Below the pieces are notes generated by a model. It was not told where the DNA came from. It saw only the letters and a program-made list of their open reading frames with translations, and searched no databases. The position numbers were made by a program, and so were the translations under genes. 64,000 nt of DNA, taken from positions 1 through 64,000 of the forward strand of contig DATCKG010000087.1 in the NCBI GenBank assembly GCA_036562385.1, written 5' to 3'. This DNA is from DATCKG01 sp036562385. GTDB lineage: Bacteria > Bacillota > Sulfobacillia > Symbiobacteriales > Symbiobacteriaceae. Shown here piece by piece: positions 42,675 through 50,905 of the stretch. The stretch's first letter is position 1, and every line of letters starts with the position of its first letter.

Positions 42675-42708
42675 GGCGTGGAGTTGCCAGATGGAGGGGG
42701 GCAGTCCG

Positions 42709-43746
42709 TTGTCCGTAGACATCCAGTACATCGCCGAACAAGTTATGGCCCTCTGCCGCATTCCCAGCCCCACCGGCTTCACCCACGAAGCCATTGCCTA
42801 CGTGGAGCAAGAACTTAAGCGCCTGGGGGTCGCCACCCGGAGAACTCCCAAGGGGGCGCTGCTGGCCACCCTCCCCGGCCGGGATACAGTCCGCCACCGG
42901 GCCCTGGCCGCCCATGTGGACACCCTGGGCGCCATGGTCCGGGCCATCAAGCCCAACGGCCGCCTGAAGCTGCACCGGATCGGCAGCTACTCCTGGCAGA
43001 CCATCGAAGGCGAGTACGTGACCATTCACACCCAGAGCGGCCGGACCATCACCGGCACGGTGCTGGTCACCAAGGCCAGTTACCATGTGCACGGCCCGGA
43101 GCATGACAAGCAGGAGCGCAACGAGGAGAACATGGAGGTGCGGCTGGACGAGCGGGTCCAGAGCCGGGCCGATGTGGAGGCCCTGGGCATTCAGGTGGGA
43201 GACTTTGTCTCCCTGGATCCCCGGACCGTCCTGACCCCGGCGGGCTTCATCAAATCCCGCCACCTGGACGACAAGGCCTGCGCCGCCATCCTCCTGGGCC
43301 TTGCCCGGCAGATCCAAACCGAACAGATTCCCCTGGCCGCCACCACCCACCTGTTCTTTTCCAACTACGAGGAGGTGGGCCACGGCGCCGCCGGCGCCCT
43401 GCCGCCGGAGACGGCGGAACTGATCGCCGTGGACATGGCCGCGGTGGGCGAGGGCCAGACCAGTGACGAGTACTCGGTCACCATCTGCGTCAAGGACAGC
43501 AGCGGTCCCTACGACCATGAACTTTCCAGCCGGCTGCGGCGGATTGCGGCCGAAAAGGGGATCCCCTGCAAGGTGGACATCTACCCCTATTACGGCTCGG
43601 ACGCCAGCGCCGCCCTGCGCGCGGGCGGCCAGTTCCGCACGGCTTTAGTAGGTCCGGGCATCGACGCCTCCCACTCGTTTGAACGCTGTCATCTCGACGG
43701 CCTGAAGGCGACTGCATCTCTGCTGTTGGAGTACCTGAAACAATGA
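42709..43746 (+). CDS. M42-family metallo-aminopeptidase (glutamyl aminopeptidase/endoglucanase-like)
   Basis: A 345-residue M42 peptidase. Metal ligands and catalytic acids are in RALAAHVDTLGAMVR, KSRHLDDKACAAILLG, FSNYEEVGHGAA, LIAVDMAAVGEG and GIDASHSFERCH. It removes N-terminal residues from peptides in large cytosolic complexes. The TTG at 42709 has GGAGGGG 8 bases upstream (an ATG at 42691 is possible). It overlaps the next gene by ATGA. Confidence 0.9.
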   Translation: MSVDIQYIAEQVMALCRIPSPTGFTHEAIAYVEQELKRLGVATRRTPKGALLATLPGRDTVRHRALAAHVDTLGAMVRAIKPNGRLKLHRIGSYSWQTIEGEYVTIHTQSGRTITGTVLVTKASYHVHGPEHDKQERNEENMEVRLDERVQSRADVEALGIQVGDFVSLDPRTVLTPAGFIKSRHLDDKACAAILLGLARQIQTEQIPLAATTHLFFSNYEEVGHGAAGALPPETAELIAVDMAAVGEGQTSDEYSVTICVKDSSGPYDHELSSRLRRIAAEKGIPCKVDIYPYYGSDASAALRAGGQFRTALVGPGIDASHSFERCHLDGLKATASLLLEYLKQ

Positions 43747-44474
43747 ACACGGAACGCTTGCAACCGTTCTGGGCGTCCGTCAAGGACGCCCCTGTGGTGG
43801 TTCTGACCGATTTTGACAATACCGTGACACAGGAAGACGTCGGCTTCCTGATTCTCCGGCGGCTGGCACCGCCCTCCCCGGAAACTCTGCGACGCTTTGC
43901 CGCCCGGGAGATCGGCAGCCGGGCCGTGTGGCTGGAGAGCATGGCCCGGGTGGACCGGGAGGAAGGGGAGGCCATCGCCCGCAGTGTGCCGCTGGATCCC
44001 CACTTCCCCGGGTTCGTCCGCTGGTGCCGGCAGAACGGGATCCCCCTGGCGGTGGTCAGCGACGGCTTCGGGTATTACATCCGGTGCATCCTGCAGCGGG
44101 AAGGCCTGGCGGATCTCCCGGTCTTCTGCAACGACATGCCCCGTTCCGGCGTCCTTACCTTTCCCCACGGAAACCCTGCCTGTGATCGCTGTGGCTGCTG
44201 CAAGGCCCTGGTGGTGAAGCGGGTCCGAGAGGCAGGCGCCCGGGTAATCTACGTGGGGGACGGCTACAGCGACCTGTACGCGGCGGGCTTTGCCGACTGG
44301 GTCTTCGCCAAGGGGACACTGGCGGCGCATATGCGGAAAGAGGGCTCCCCCTTCTACCCGATGGAAAGCTACGCCGACGTCCACCGGGTCCTGGCGGAGC
44401 ACTTGGAGCGCTTCCGGGCCGGTACCGCACCCGGCCGGTCCACCCTGTCCCCCGACCCCCTGTGCCGCTTCTGA
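43743..44474 (+). CDS. MtnX-like HAD-IB phosphatase
   Basis: A 243-residue HAD phosphatase similar to MtnX (2-hydroxy-3-keto-5-methylthiopentenyl-1-phosphate phosphatase). Motif I is VVLTDFDNTVT, motif II lies in LAVVSDGF, and motif III/IV is VIYVGDGYSDLYAA. A Cys-rich stretch, CDRCGCCKAL, follows the cap region. No other methionine-salvage genes lie nearby, so the substrate is uncertain. The terminator overlaps its stop. Confidence 0.83.
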   Translation: MNTERLQPFWASVKDAPVVVLTDFDNTVTQEDVGFLILRRLAPPSPETLRRFAAREIGSRAVWLESMARVDREEGEAIARSVPLDPHFPGFVRWCRQNGIPLAVVSDGFGYYIRCILQREGLADLPVFCNDMPRSGVLTFPHGNPACDRCGCCKALVVKRVREAGARVIYVGDGYSDLYAAGFADWVFAKGTLAAHMRKEGSPFYPMESYADVHRVLAEHLERFRAGTAPGRSTLSPDPLCRF

Positions 44475-44491
44475 GGGTCGGGGGCGTTTTT
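44449..44491 (+). terminator. Terminator overlapping the 3' end of the phosphatase gene
   Basis: The stem CCCCCGACCC/GGGTCGGGGG (44449-44458 with 44475-44484) spans the stop codon and is followed by GTTTTTA. It is convergent with ytrI. Confidence 0.85.
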
Positions 44492-44954
44492 ATTCCTGCC
44501 CCACCGGGGTAAGTTGCCCGTAGAGGGTCAGTTCCGGTCCGATGACCATGAACCGGATGTCCAGGTTGTACCGCACCCCGTCGATGGTCCAGTCGGTACC
44601 CTGGAGCATGCCGTAAACCATCATGGCGCTGACCTGATCGACGGGGCGCCCCACCTGCCGCTCGCTGAGCTGCTGGGTCAGCCGCCGCTCCGCCTCCAGG
44701 AGCGTGCGCCGGTCGGCGCCCGTCAGTTCCACCCGAACCCGGTTGACCGTGGGCACCTGCCGGTGCTGCCGCGCCAGTTCCCGCAGCCGGGTCACCTCGG
44801 CCTCCAGCGCCTCCACCCGGGCCGCGGCCTCATCCCGCTCCAGCCGAAGCTGCTGCATCCGAGGCCCCACCAGCAGCGGCGTCACCCACAGGCCGCAGGC
44901 AACTCCCAGGGCGAAGACCGCGAGGAGTCGGAGGGCCGAAGCCCTTCCGCTCAT
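44490..44954 (-). CDS. ytrI: YtrI-like sporulation membrane protein
   Basis: A 154-residue protein: one N-terminal membrane helix (about 7-30), a coiled-coil (about 35-65) and a C-terminal globular domain (VNRVRVELTGADRRTL...). The topology, size and overlap with ytrH match YtrI, a Bacillus protein needed for normal spores. Direct homology is inferred from context, as the sequence is diverged. The ATG overlaps the ytrH stop by four bases. Confidence 0.65.
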   Translation of the reverse strand: MSGRASALRLLAVFALGVACGLWVTPLLVGPRMQQLRLERDEAAARVEALEAEVTRLRELARQHRQVPTVNRVRVELTGADRRTLLEAERRLTQQLSERQVGRPVDQVSAMMVYGMLQGTDWTIDGVRYNLDIRFMVIGPELTLYGQLTPVGQE

Positions 44955-45280
44955 GGCTGGCGCCCGGCCGCGTGGCGCAGCATGAGGTACGCCACCTGTG
45001 CTCCCGCCATGGCCACCACCAGGAGGAGCACCTGCCGCGCCAGCACCCGCCCCTGTCCGGCAAAGAGCCCCTGCTCCAGGCCTTTCAGGGGCGCGAAGCT
45101 GCCGCTGATGGCCACCAGGGTGCCCCACAGCCGCATCTCCTCGGAGAGAAAGCGCAGGCGGTCCATGGGATGGCCCCCCACCAGCAGCGAGGCCAGGGCC
45201 CCGCTGAGGGAGCCCCCCAGGGTCACTCCCATGGCCACCAGGAAACTGCTCAACAGCCTACCCAGCAGTGCGTCGTCCAC
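44951..45280 (-). CDS. ytrH: YtrH-family sporulation protein
   Basis: A 109-residue membrane protein with about three hydrophobic segments (SSFLVAMGVTLGGSLSGALASLL; LVAISGSFAPLKGLEQGLF; VLLLVVAMAGAQVAYLMLR), the YtrH pattern. It is a mother-cell sporulation protein in Bacillus. The GTG start has GGAGGGG about 7 bases upstream; that site lies inside the 3' arm of the upstream terminator hairpin. Confidence 0.8.
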   Translation of the reverse strand: MDDALLGRLLSSFLVAMGVTLGGSLSGALASLLVGGHPMDRLRFLSEEMRLWGTLVAISGSFAPLKGLEQGLFAGQGRVLARQVLLLVVAMAGAQVAYLMLRHAAGRQP

Positions 45281-45281
45281 G

Positions 45282-45323
45282 AAAAAACCCCTCCGCTGGA
45301 GCCTACGCTCCTGCGGAGGGGTT
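45282..45323 (-). terminator. Terminator after P1 peptidase, overlapping ytrH ribosome binding site
   Basis: On the minus strand, AACCCCTCCGC / GCGGAGGGGTT (45313-45323 with 45286-45296), with an inner GGAGC/GCTCC hairpin, is followed by TTTTTTCG. The 3' arm contains the ytrH Shine-Dalgarno sequence. Confidence 0.85.
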
Positions 45324-45340
45324 CATGCACTGGGTACGGA

Positions 45341-46297
45341 CTAGCCCCCGGATGCCGCCCGGGTCACCGCGTCCAACACGGCCAGCTGAACCGCCAGGGC
45401 CGCCGCGGTACCCGCCACGGTAACATCCACGGGTTCGCCGCCGGTGGCCAGGCAAAACAGCGTGTCGCCGTCATACATGGTATGGATCGGCACGATGGTG
45501 CGAGCCAGACCGTCGTGGGCCATCCGGGCCACCTTGTTGGCGCCTTCCTTGGTCAGCTCACCGCCCACTGCCACGACGCCGATGGTGGTGTTCTGTCCCG
45601 CCGGCGGGTTCCCGCCGAACCCATGAGGCGGGCCGCCTGTCGCCATCACGGCCAGGGTGTCGGCAAAGCCGCCGTCGGGATGCCGGGCGCCGGCCAGGAT
45701 CCGCCCCGTATCCGGATCCCGTACGTCACCGAAGGCGTTGACCGCCACCGCCGCGGCCACCACCACGTTTCCCACCACCAGGCTGGCGCTGCCGATCCCG
45801 GAGGGCGACGCGTACTTCATCCCCAGGATCTTGCCCACGGTGCAGCCTGTTCCGGCGCCCACCCGGCCCCAGGGAACCGCCTTTCTGCTGGCCGCGGCGC
45901 AGGCCGCGTAGCCCATCTCCGCCGTGGGCCGCACCCGGGGGTCGCCCACCCCCAGGTCGTAGAGCACCGCCGCCGGCACAATGGGAACCCGCGCGTATTC
46001 GGTAGGGAAGCCGTATCCGTGCTCCTCCAGGTAGCGCATGGCCCCGTCGGCCGCGGCCAGCCCGAAGGCACTGCCCCCGCAGAGGAGGACGCCGTGGGCC
46101 TGGGTCACCAGGTTGCCGGGGCGGCAGAGGTCCGTCTCCCGGGTGCCGGGGGCGGAACCCTCCACCGCGATCCCCACTACCGCTCCCTGAGGGGTGAGAA
46201 CGGCGGTAACCCCGGTCATCGCCTGCCGGTCTTCGGCATGGCCCACCCACACGCCAGGTACATCGGTCAGATCGTTATAGGGTCCCCGCTGCCACAT
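45341..46297 (-). CDS. P1-family peptidase (DmpA/BapA-like)
   Basis: A 318-residue self-processing N-terminal-nucleophile amidase of the DmpA/ArgJ fold. NDLTDVPGVWVGH opening, LVTQAHGVLLCGGSAFGLAAADG, and the cleavage/nucleophile region GQNTTIGVVAVGG (Thr) are visible. Relatives cleave N-terminal D- or beta-amino acid residues. The ATG follows AAGGAGG. It is immediately downstream of an ECF S component, a possible functional pair. Confidence 0.88.
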   Translation of the reverse strand: MWQRGPYNDLTDVPGVWVGHAEDRQAMTGVTAVLTPQGAVVGIAVEGSAPGTRETDLCRPGNLVTQAHGVLLCGGSAFGLAAADGAMRYLEEHGYGFPTEYARVPIVPAAVLYDLGVGDPRVRPTAEMGYAACAAASRKAVPWGRVGAGTGCTVGKILGMKYASPSGIGSASLVVGNVVVAAAVAVNAFGDVRDPDTGRILAGARHPDGGFADTLAVMATGGPPHGFGGNPPAGQNTTIGVVAVGGELTKEGANKVARMAHDGLARTIVPIHTMYDGDTLFCLATGGEPVDVTVAGTAAALAVQLAVLDAVTRAASGG

Positions 46298-46327
46298 GAC
46301 CGGCTGCGCCTCCTTCGCTGCCGGCGG

Positions 46328-46885
46328 TTACGAGGCGGTGCTGTGGCCCGACCGGGACGCCCTGGCGATGACACCGGTCCGGGCCAAAGCCAGGCCCACC
46401 GCGGTGACCGCGATGGAGGCGACGACCACTTCAGGCACGCCGTGCGTCAGGGCGACGCCCAGGGCCGCAGCCGGCGGCCAGTAGCCCCGCAGCACCCCCA
46501 TGGTCAGCACCAGACCGGTGTTGGTCGCGGTGCCCACCACCGCGGCGCCGATCAATGCGGGCACCTGGCCGAAGCGCAGCAGCGACCGGTAGGCCAGGGC
46601 CGCGAACACGCCGATGAAAAGGCGCGGAAAAATCGCCACCAGCGGATCGGCAAACGCCGGGGCCGTGGCCTGCAAGAAGCTCATGAGGCCGAAGATCAGC
46701 CCCACCATGAGTCCGACCACAGGGCCCTCCGCGATGGCAGCAATGATCACCGGCAGGTGCATGATGGTGGCCTTGCCGGCGACGGTGGGCACAGGGATGA
46801 AGCCCAACCCGGGAACGATGCCCATCACGATGCTAAGGGCACCCATCATCCCAGCCACAGCAATCTTCCGGATCGATCCATGCAC
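46328..46885 (-). CDS. ECF transporter substrate-binding S component
   Basis: A 185-residue membrane protein with about six helices. AVAGMMGALSIVMGIVPGLGF and VPTVAGKATIMHLPVIIAA are the vitamin S-component pattern; FADPLVAIFPRLFIG resembles the PanT-like group. It binds a vitamin or precursor and docks to a shared EcfAAT module encoded elsewhere. Substrate (for example pantothenate) is inference. The GTG has AGGAGAGG 8 bases upstream. No known riboswitch was recognised in its leader. Confidence 0.8.
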   Translation of the reverse strand: MHGSIRKIAVAGMMGALSIVMGIVPGLGFIPVPTVAGKATIMHLPVIIAAIAEGPVVGLMVGLIFGLMSFLQATAPAFADPLVAIFPRLFIGVFAALAYRSLLRFGQVPALIGAAVVGTATNTGLVLTMGVLRGYWPPAAALGVALTHGVPEVVVASIAVTAVGLALARTGVIARASRSGHSTAS

Positions 46886-47062
46886 GGTGCATCCCTCTCC
46901 TTTTCAAAATGGTGACGCCCGTCAAAATGAATACGCCTTTCTGGAATCGTCTCCTGCCCCCCGAAGCGCCTTGTCCGGTGGAGCGGAACCGATACCGACA
47001 GGCTCTGACTCCTCAGTCTACTCGCCGCGGCGCCGCGGCGCAACCAGGGCGCCCGCTTTCCT

Positions 47063-48301
47063 TTATTCCTGGAAGAGCGGGAAACGGGCGGTGAGGCTGT
47101 AGACCCGCTCCCGGATGGCCGCCAGCTTCGCCTCGTCGTCCCGGTGGGTGATGGCCTCGTCGATCAACTCCGCGATCTCCTCCATCTCGGCCTCTTTCAT
47201 CCCCCGGGTGGTCACCGCGGGCGTGCCGATCCGAATGCCGCTGGTGACAAAGGGCTTTTCGGGGTCGTTGGGGATCGCGTTCTTGTTGACGGTGATGCCC
47301 ACCTTGTCAAGGATCTGCTCCGCTTTCTTGCCGGTGATCCCCTTGGGACGAAGGTCCACCAACATCAGGTGGTTGTCGGTGCCGCCGGTCACCAGGCGGT
47401 AGCCGCGGTCCATCAGGGCCCTGGCCAGGGCCTGGGCGTTTTTCACCACTTGGCCGCAATACGCCTTGTAGGCCGGGTCCGAAAGCTGCTTGAACGCCAC
47501 GGCCTTGGCGGCGATGATGTGCATCAGCGGGCCGCCCTGGATCCCGGGGAAGACCGCCTTGTCTATGATCTGGGCGAACTCGGCCTTGCAGAGGATCGCG
47601 CCGCCCCGGGGCCCCCGCAGGGTCTTGTGGGTGGTGGTGGTGACGATATGGGCGTGCTCCACCGGATTGGGGTAGTAGCCGGTGGCCGCCAGGCCGGCAA
47701 AGTGGGCCATGTCCACCATCAGCACGGCGCCCACCTCATCCGCGATCTCCCGGAACCGCTTGAAGTCCAGCACCCGGGGATAAGCGGAGTAGCCGGCCAC
47801 GATCAGCTTGGGCCGGTACTTGTGGGCCAGTTCCGCCACCGTGTCCATGTTGATGCGCTCGGTCTCCGGATCCAGACCGTACGGCACGAAATTGTAGGTC
47901 CGGCCGCTGAAGTTCACCGGAGAGCCGTGGGTCAGGTGGCCTCCCTGGGCCAAGTTCATCCCCAGGACGGTGTCCCCCGGCTGCAACAGGGCGAAGTAGA
48001 CCGCCATGTTGGCGTTGGCTCCGGAGTGCGGCTGCACGTTGACATGTTCCGCCCCGAAGGCCGCCTTCAGCCGCTCCCGGGCGATGTTCTCGACAATATC
48101 GACAAACTCACAGCCGCCGTAGTACCGCTTGCCGGGGTATCCCTCCGCGTACTTGTTGGTCAGCACGCTGCCCGCAGCCTCCAGCACAGCCTGCGGGACA
48201 AAGTTCTCCGAGGCGATCAGCTCCACGTTCCGCTGCTGGCGCTGCGCCTCCTGCTGGATGGCTGCATAGACTTCGGGATCGTAGGTCTTCAAGTCGGCCA
48301 T
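47063..48301 (-). CDS. glyA: Serine hydroxymethyltransferase
   Basis: A 412-residue PLP enzyme converting serine and THF to glycine and methylene-THF. The PLP-Lys lies in VTTTTHKTLRGPRGG, the THF region in RNVELIASENFVPQAV and YAEGYPGKRYYGGCEFVD. It supplies one-carbon units for FolD and purine synthesis. The ATG has GGAGG upstream. Transcription starts at a good promoter (48482-48511) and passes a ZTP riboswitch, so expression is tied to ZMP/ZTP, a signal of 10-formyl-THF shortage. Confidence 0.97.
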   Translation of the reverse strand: MADLKTYDPEVYAAIQQEAQRQQRNVELIASENFVPQAVLEAAGSVLTNKYAEGYPGKRYYGGCEFVDIVENIARERLKAAFGAEHVNVQPHSGANANMAVYFALLQPGDTVLGMNLAQGGHLTHGSPVNFSGRTYNFVPYGLDPETERINMDTVAELAHKYRPKLIVAGYSAYPRVLDFKRFREIADEVGAVLMVDMAHFAGLAATGYYPNPVEHAHIVTTTTHKTLRGPRGGAILCKAEFAQIIDKAVFPGIQGGPLMHIIAAKAVAFKQLSDPAYKAYCGQVVKNAQALARALMDRGYRLVTGGTDNHLMLVDLRPKGITGKKAEQILDKVGITVNKNAIPNDPEKPFVTSGIRIGTPAVTTRGMKEAEMEEIAELIDEAITHRDDEAKLAAIRERVYSLTARFPLFQE

Positions 48302-48340
48302 GGACTCCGCCTCCGCTGCGGTATTTTACCCATGCAAACA

Positions 48341-48383
48341 GGGAGGCCAGGGCGCAGGAATACCCCTGCTACCCATGCCTCCC
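48341..48383 (-). terminator. Expression-platform terminator of the glyA ZTP riboswitch
   Basis: GGGAGGC (48377-48383) pairs with GCCTCCC (48341-48347), with an inner GCAGG/CCTGC hairpin, followed by TGTTTGC on the minus strand. The 5' arm begins right after the conserved GCCTGGGC of the aptamer. The U-tract is weak. Confidence 0.6.
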
Positions 48384-48462
48384 GCCCAGGCGACCGGCGA
48401 TTGTTCCGATGCGGCGCTTCCCCGGGGTGAACTCCCCTTTCATTCGCCAGTCACGCCGCACC
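48384..48462 (-). promoter_or_regulatory. ZTP riboswitch (pfl motif) upstream of glyA
   Basis: On the minus strand the aptamer shows all pfl-motif hallmarks in order: a P1 pairing (TGCGGCG with CGCCGCA), CGTGACTGGCG, CCCCGGGGAAGCG, and the 3' domain GCCGGTCGCCTGGGC that makes the pseudoknot. The motif senses ZMP/ZTP and commonly controls purH, folD and glyA. Here it would raise glyA when one-carbon folate is short. Confidence 0.93.
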
Positions 48463-48481
48463 TGCATGGTTTACCCTTTCT

Positions 48482-48511
48482 TTTGTACCGGATCCGCTCC
48501 AGAACTGTCAA
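48482..48511 (-). promoter_or_regulatory. Sigma-A promoter of riboswitch-glyA
   Basis: Minus-strand TTGACA (48506-48511), 18-base spacer, TACAAA (48482-48487), about 15 bases before the aptamer. Confidence 0.75.
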
Positions 48512-48548
48512 GCAAAAACCACGACAGACGGGGTGAGGAATGGCTGGA

Positions 48549-49379
48549 TTACTTCATGAGATTCCACTGGTCGGATCCGTATTTTTCCCGCATCAGTTCC
48601 GCTGCCTCCGCTTCCTCCGCGGGCGTGAGCGACCCTTCCACCAGGGTGAGGCCCAGGGCCTCGGCAAAGCCCCGGACGAAGGCATCCCGGGCCTCCTCAA
48701 AGCTCACCGGGCGCCCCAGGACCTCCCTGAGGCCGGCGGCCCGGCTCCGGAAGCGCGCCATCAGCCGGTCCCGGGCCCCCTCCGGGACCCGCATCAGGCT
48801 GAAGAGCAACTCCACATCCAGTTCCAGGGGAATGGAACCGTGCTGCAGGATCACGCCGCCCATGCGGGTCTGGGCGCTGCCGGCCACCTTCCGGCCGTCC
48901 ACCGTCAGTTCATAGGCGGAGGTGCTGTCAAAACAGGCAGTGTGAAAGCCGCCGGGATCCTGCCGCCGGGGGTCCCGCTCACCCGCGGCCAGTTCCGGCT
49001 GAGCCCCCAGGATCCGGAGCCCGGCGAGGAGCCCCTGGGAAAGCTCCCGGTACGTCTCGATGACGCTGCCGGGGAGGTACTCCTGGCGGATCACGACGCT
49101 GTAGGTAAGTTCCCGGTGATGGAAGATCAGCCGGCCGCCGGTGGGCCGCCGCACGTACCCGTAACCGCCCCGGCGTACCGCCTCCAGGTCGATCTCCCGC
49201 TCCGCGGACTGAAAATAGCCAATGGAGACGGCAGCGGGCTCCCAGCCATAAAACCGCAGGGTGGGCGGCACCTCTCCCCGCCCGTGGGCCCGCAGGATCG
49301 CCTCGTCAATGGCCATATTGGCGGCGGCCGACCGAAAGCCGGTGTCAATCAGCCGCCACCGCCGCTCCAGCACGCTCAC
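48549..49379 (-). CDS. lipM: Octanoyltransferase LipM / lipoate-protein ligase family
   Basis: A 276-residue protein of the biotin/lipoate A/B ligase fold. RRPTGGRLIFHHRELTYSV is the lipoyl-binding region; ACFDSTSAYELTV contains the Cys that acts as nucleophile in LipM-type octanoyltransferases, followed by GRKVAGSAQTRMGG. It would supply lipoyl groups for GcvH, encoded upstream. GTG at 49379 has AGGAGG 10 bases upstream. LplA activity cannot be excluded. Confidence 0.85.
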   Translation of the reverse strand: MSVLERRWRLIDTGFRSAAANMAIDEAILRAHGRGEVPPTLRFYGWEPAAVSIGYFQSAEREIDLEAVRRGGYGYVRRPTGGRLIFHHRELTYSVVIRQEYLPGSVIETYRELSQGLLAGLRILGAQPELAAGERDPRRQDPGGFHTACFDSTSAYELTVDGRKVAGSAQTRMGGVILQHGSIPLELDVELLFSLMRVPEGARDRLMARFRSRAAGLREVLGRPVSFEEARDAFVRGFAEALGLTLVEGSLTPAEEAEAAELMREKYGSDQWNLMK

Positions 49380-49404
49380 GGAAGTTCTGCCTCCTATCAG
49401 ATCT

Positions 49405-49440
49405 CCCCCTGCCCCCGGCGGGAAGGCCGGAGGCAGGGGG
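49405..49440. other. Stem-loop between gcvPB and lipM
   Basis: A 9-bp stem CCCCCTGCC/GGCAGGGGG (49405-49413 with 49432-49440) encloses a second GC-rich stem. There is no U-tract on the minus strand, so it may be an mRNA processing/stability element or a weak terminator. Confidence 0.5.
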
Positions 49441-49447
49441 CTCACGT

Positions 49448-50905
49448 TTACAGACCGCACTGATAGCGCAGGTTGGGTTTCCGGGCCGCAAGAGCTTCGT
49501 CCAGGCGGCCCACCGGCGTCTTGTGGGGCGCCTCCTTGACCCGCTCGGGATGAGTGTGGGCCTCCTGGTGGATGCGGATCATGGCGTCGATGAACCGGTC
49601 CAGGGTGGCCTTGTCCTCCGTCTCCGTGGGCTCGATCATCAGCGCCTCGTCCACGATCAACGGGAAGTAGATCGTAGGCGGATGGATGCCCTCATCCAAA
49701 AGCGCCTTGGCCACGTCCAGCGCCCGGATCCCGGTCTGCTGCTTCAGGGTGCGGGCGGAGAGCACGCACTCGTGCATGCAGTAGCGATCCACCGCCGGTT
49801 CGTAGTAGCGGCGCAGGCGGGCCAGGATGTAGTTGGCGTTGAGCACCGCGTACTCGGAGACTTCCTTCAGTTCCCTGCCGCAGGACATGACGTATGCGAA
49901 GGCCCGAGCCACCACGCCGAAGTTGCCGTAAAAGGCCGTCACCTTGCCGATGGACTGGGGCCGGTCCCAGTCCAGGCGGTACTGCCCGTCCACCTTCTCC
50001 ACGACGGGTACCGGCAGGAAGGGCGCCAGGAACTCCTTGACCCCCACGGGCCCGCTGCCGGGACCGCCGCCGCCGTGCGGCGTGGAGAAGGTCTTGTGCA
50101 GGTTCAGGTGGACCACGTCAAAGCCCATGTCGCCGGGCCGGGCGTAGCCCATGATGGCGTTCATGTTGGCGCCATCGTAGTAGACCAAGCCTCCGGCCGC
50201 ATGGACGATCTCCGCAATCTCCCGGACATGGGGATCGAACAGCCCCAGGGTGGAGGGGTTGGTCATCATCAGGGCCGCGGTATCGGGCCCTACCACCTGC
50301 CGCAGGGCATCCAGATCCACGGAACCGTCGGGGGCGCTTTTGACCGTCACCACCTCGCAGCCCGCCATCGCGGCGGTGGCCGGGTTGGTGCCGTGGGCCG
50401 AATCCGGCACAATGACCTTCCGCCGCTGGGTCTCGCCCCGGGACTCGTGATAGGCCCGGATGATCAGAATGCCGGTGAGCTCCCCCTGGGCCCCCGCGGC
50501 GGGCTGGAAGGTCATCCGGTCCATGCCGGTGATCTCACACAGCCACCGCTCCAGGATGTAGAGGATCTCCAGGTTGCCCTGCACCGTCTCCTCCGGCTGG
50601 AGGGGATGAACCCGAGCGATCCCCGGCAGCCGGGCGATCTCCTCGTTCACCTTGGGGTTGTACTTCATGGTGCAGGACCCCAGCGGATAGAAATCCACGT
50701 CCACCCCGTGGTTCAGCCGGGAAAGCTGGGTGAAGTGGCGCACCACTTCCACCTCGGAAACCTCCGGGAGGTTGGCGGGGGTGCTGCGCAGGTATTCCCG
50801 GGGGATCAGCTCAGCGGGGTCCGCGGTGGGCACATCCGACTCGGGGAAGCGCATGGCCCGCTTCCCGGGGGACGATTTCTCGAAAATGAAGGGTACCACC
50901 GACAC
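49448..50905 (-). CDS. gcvPB: Glycine dehydrogenase (decarboxylating) subunit 2
   Basis: A 485-residue PLP half-subunit of the glycine cleavage P-protein. PLP-Lys is in HLNLHKTFSTPHGGGGPG; PLGSCTMKYNPK and ADPAELIPREYLR are typical. With GcvPA it decarboxylates glycine and loads aminomethyl on GcvH lipoate. GTG follows GGGAGGT. It is the last gene of the gcv operon. Confidence 0.96.
   Translation of the reverse strand: MSVVPFIFEKSSPGKRAMRFPESDVPTADPAELIPREYLRSTPANLPEVSEVEVVRHFTQLSRLNHGVDVDFYPLGSCTMKYNPKVNEEIARLPGIARVHPLQPEETVQGNLEILYILERWLCEITGMDRMTFQPAAGAQGELTGILIIRAYHESRGETQRRKVIVPDSAHGTNPATAAMAGCEVVTVKSAPDGSVDLDALRQVVGPDTAALMMTNPSTLGLFDPHVREIAEIVHAAGGLVYYDGANMNAIMGYARPGDMGFDVVHLNLHKTFSTPHGGGGPGSGPVGVKEFLAPFLPVPVVEKVDGQYRLDWDRPQSIGKVTAFYGNFGVVARAFAYVMSCGRELKEVSEYAVLNANYILARLRRYYEPAVDRYCMHECVLSARTLKQQTGIRALDVAKALLDEGIHPPTIYFPLIVDEALMIEPTETEDKATLDRFIDAMIRIHQEAHTHPERVKEAPHKTPVGRLDEALAARKPNLRYQCGL

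Noticed and set aside
46886..47062. Possible THF riboswitch upstream of the ECF S component (GAGTAGAC and CCGCTCC present)
   Set aside because: The two short matches are only about 50 bases apart and the conserved core of the THF aptamer is missing.
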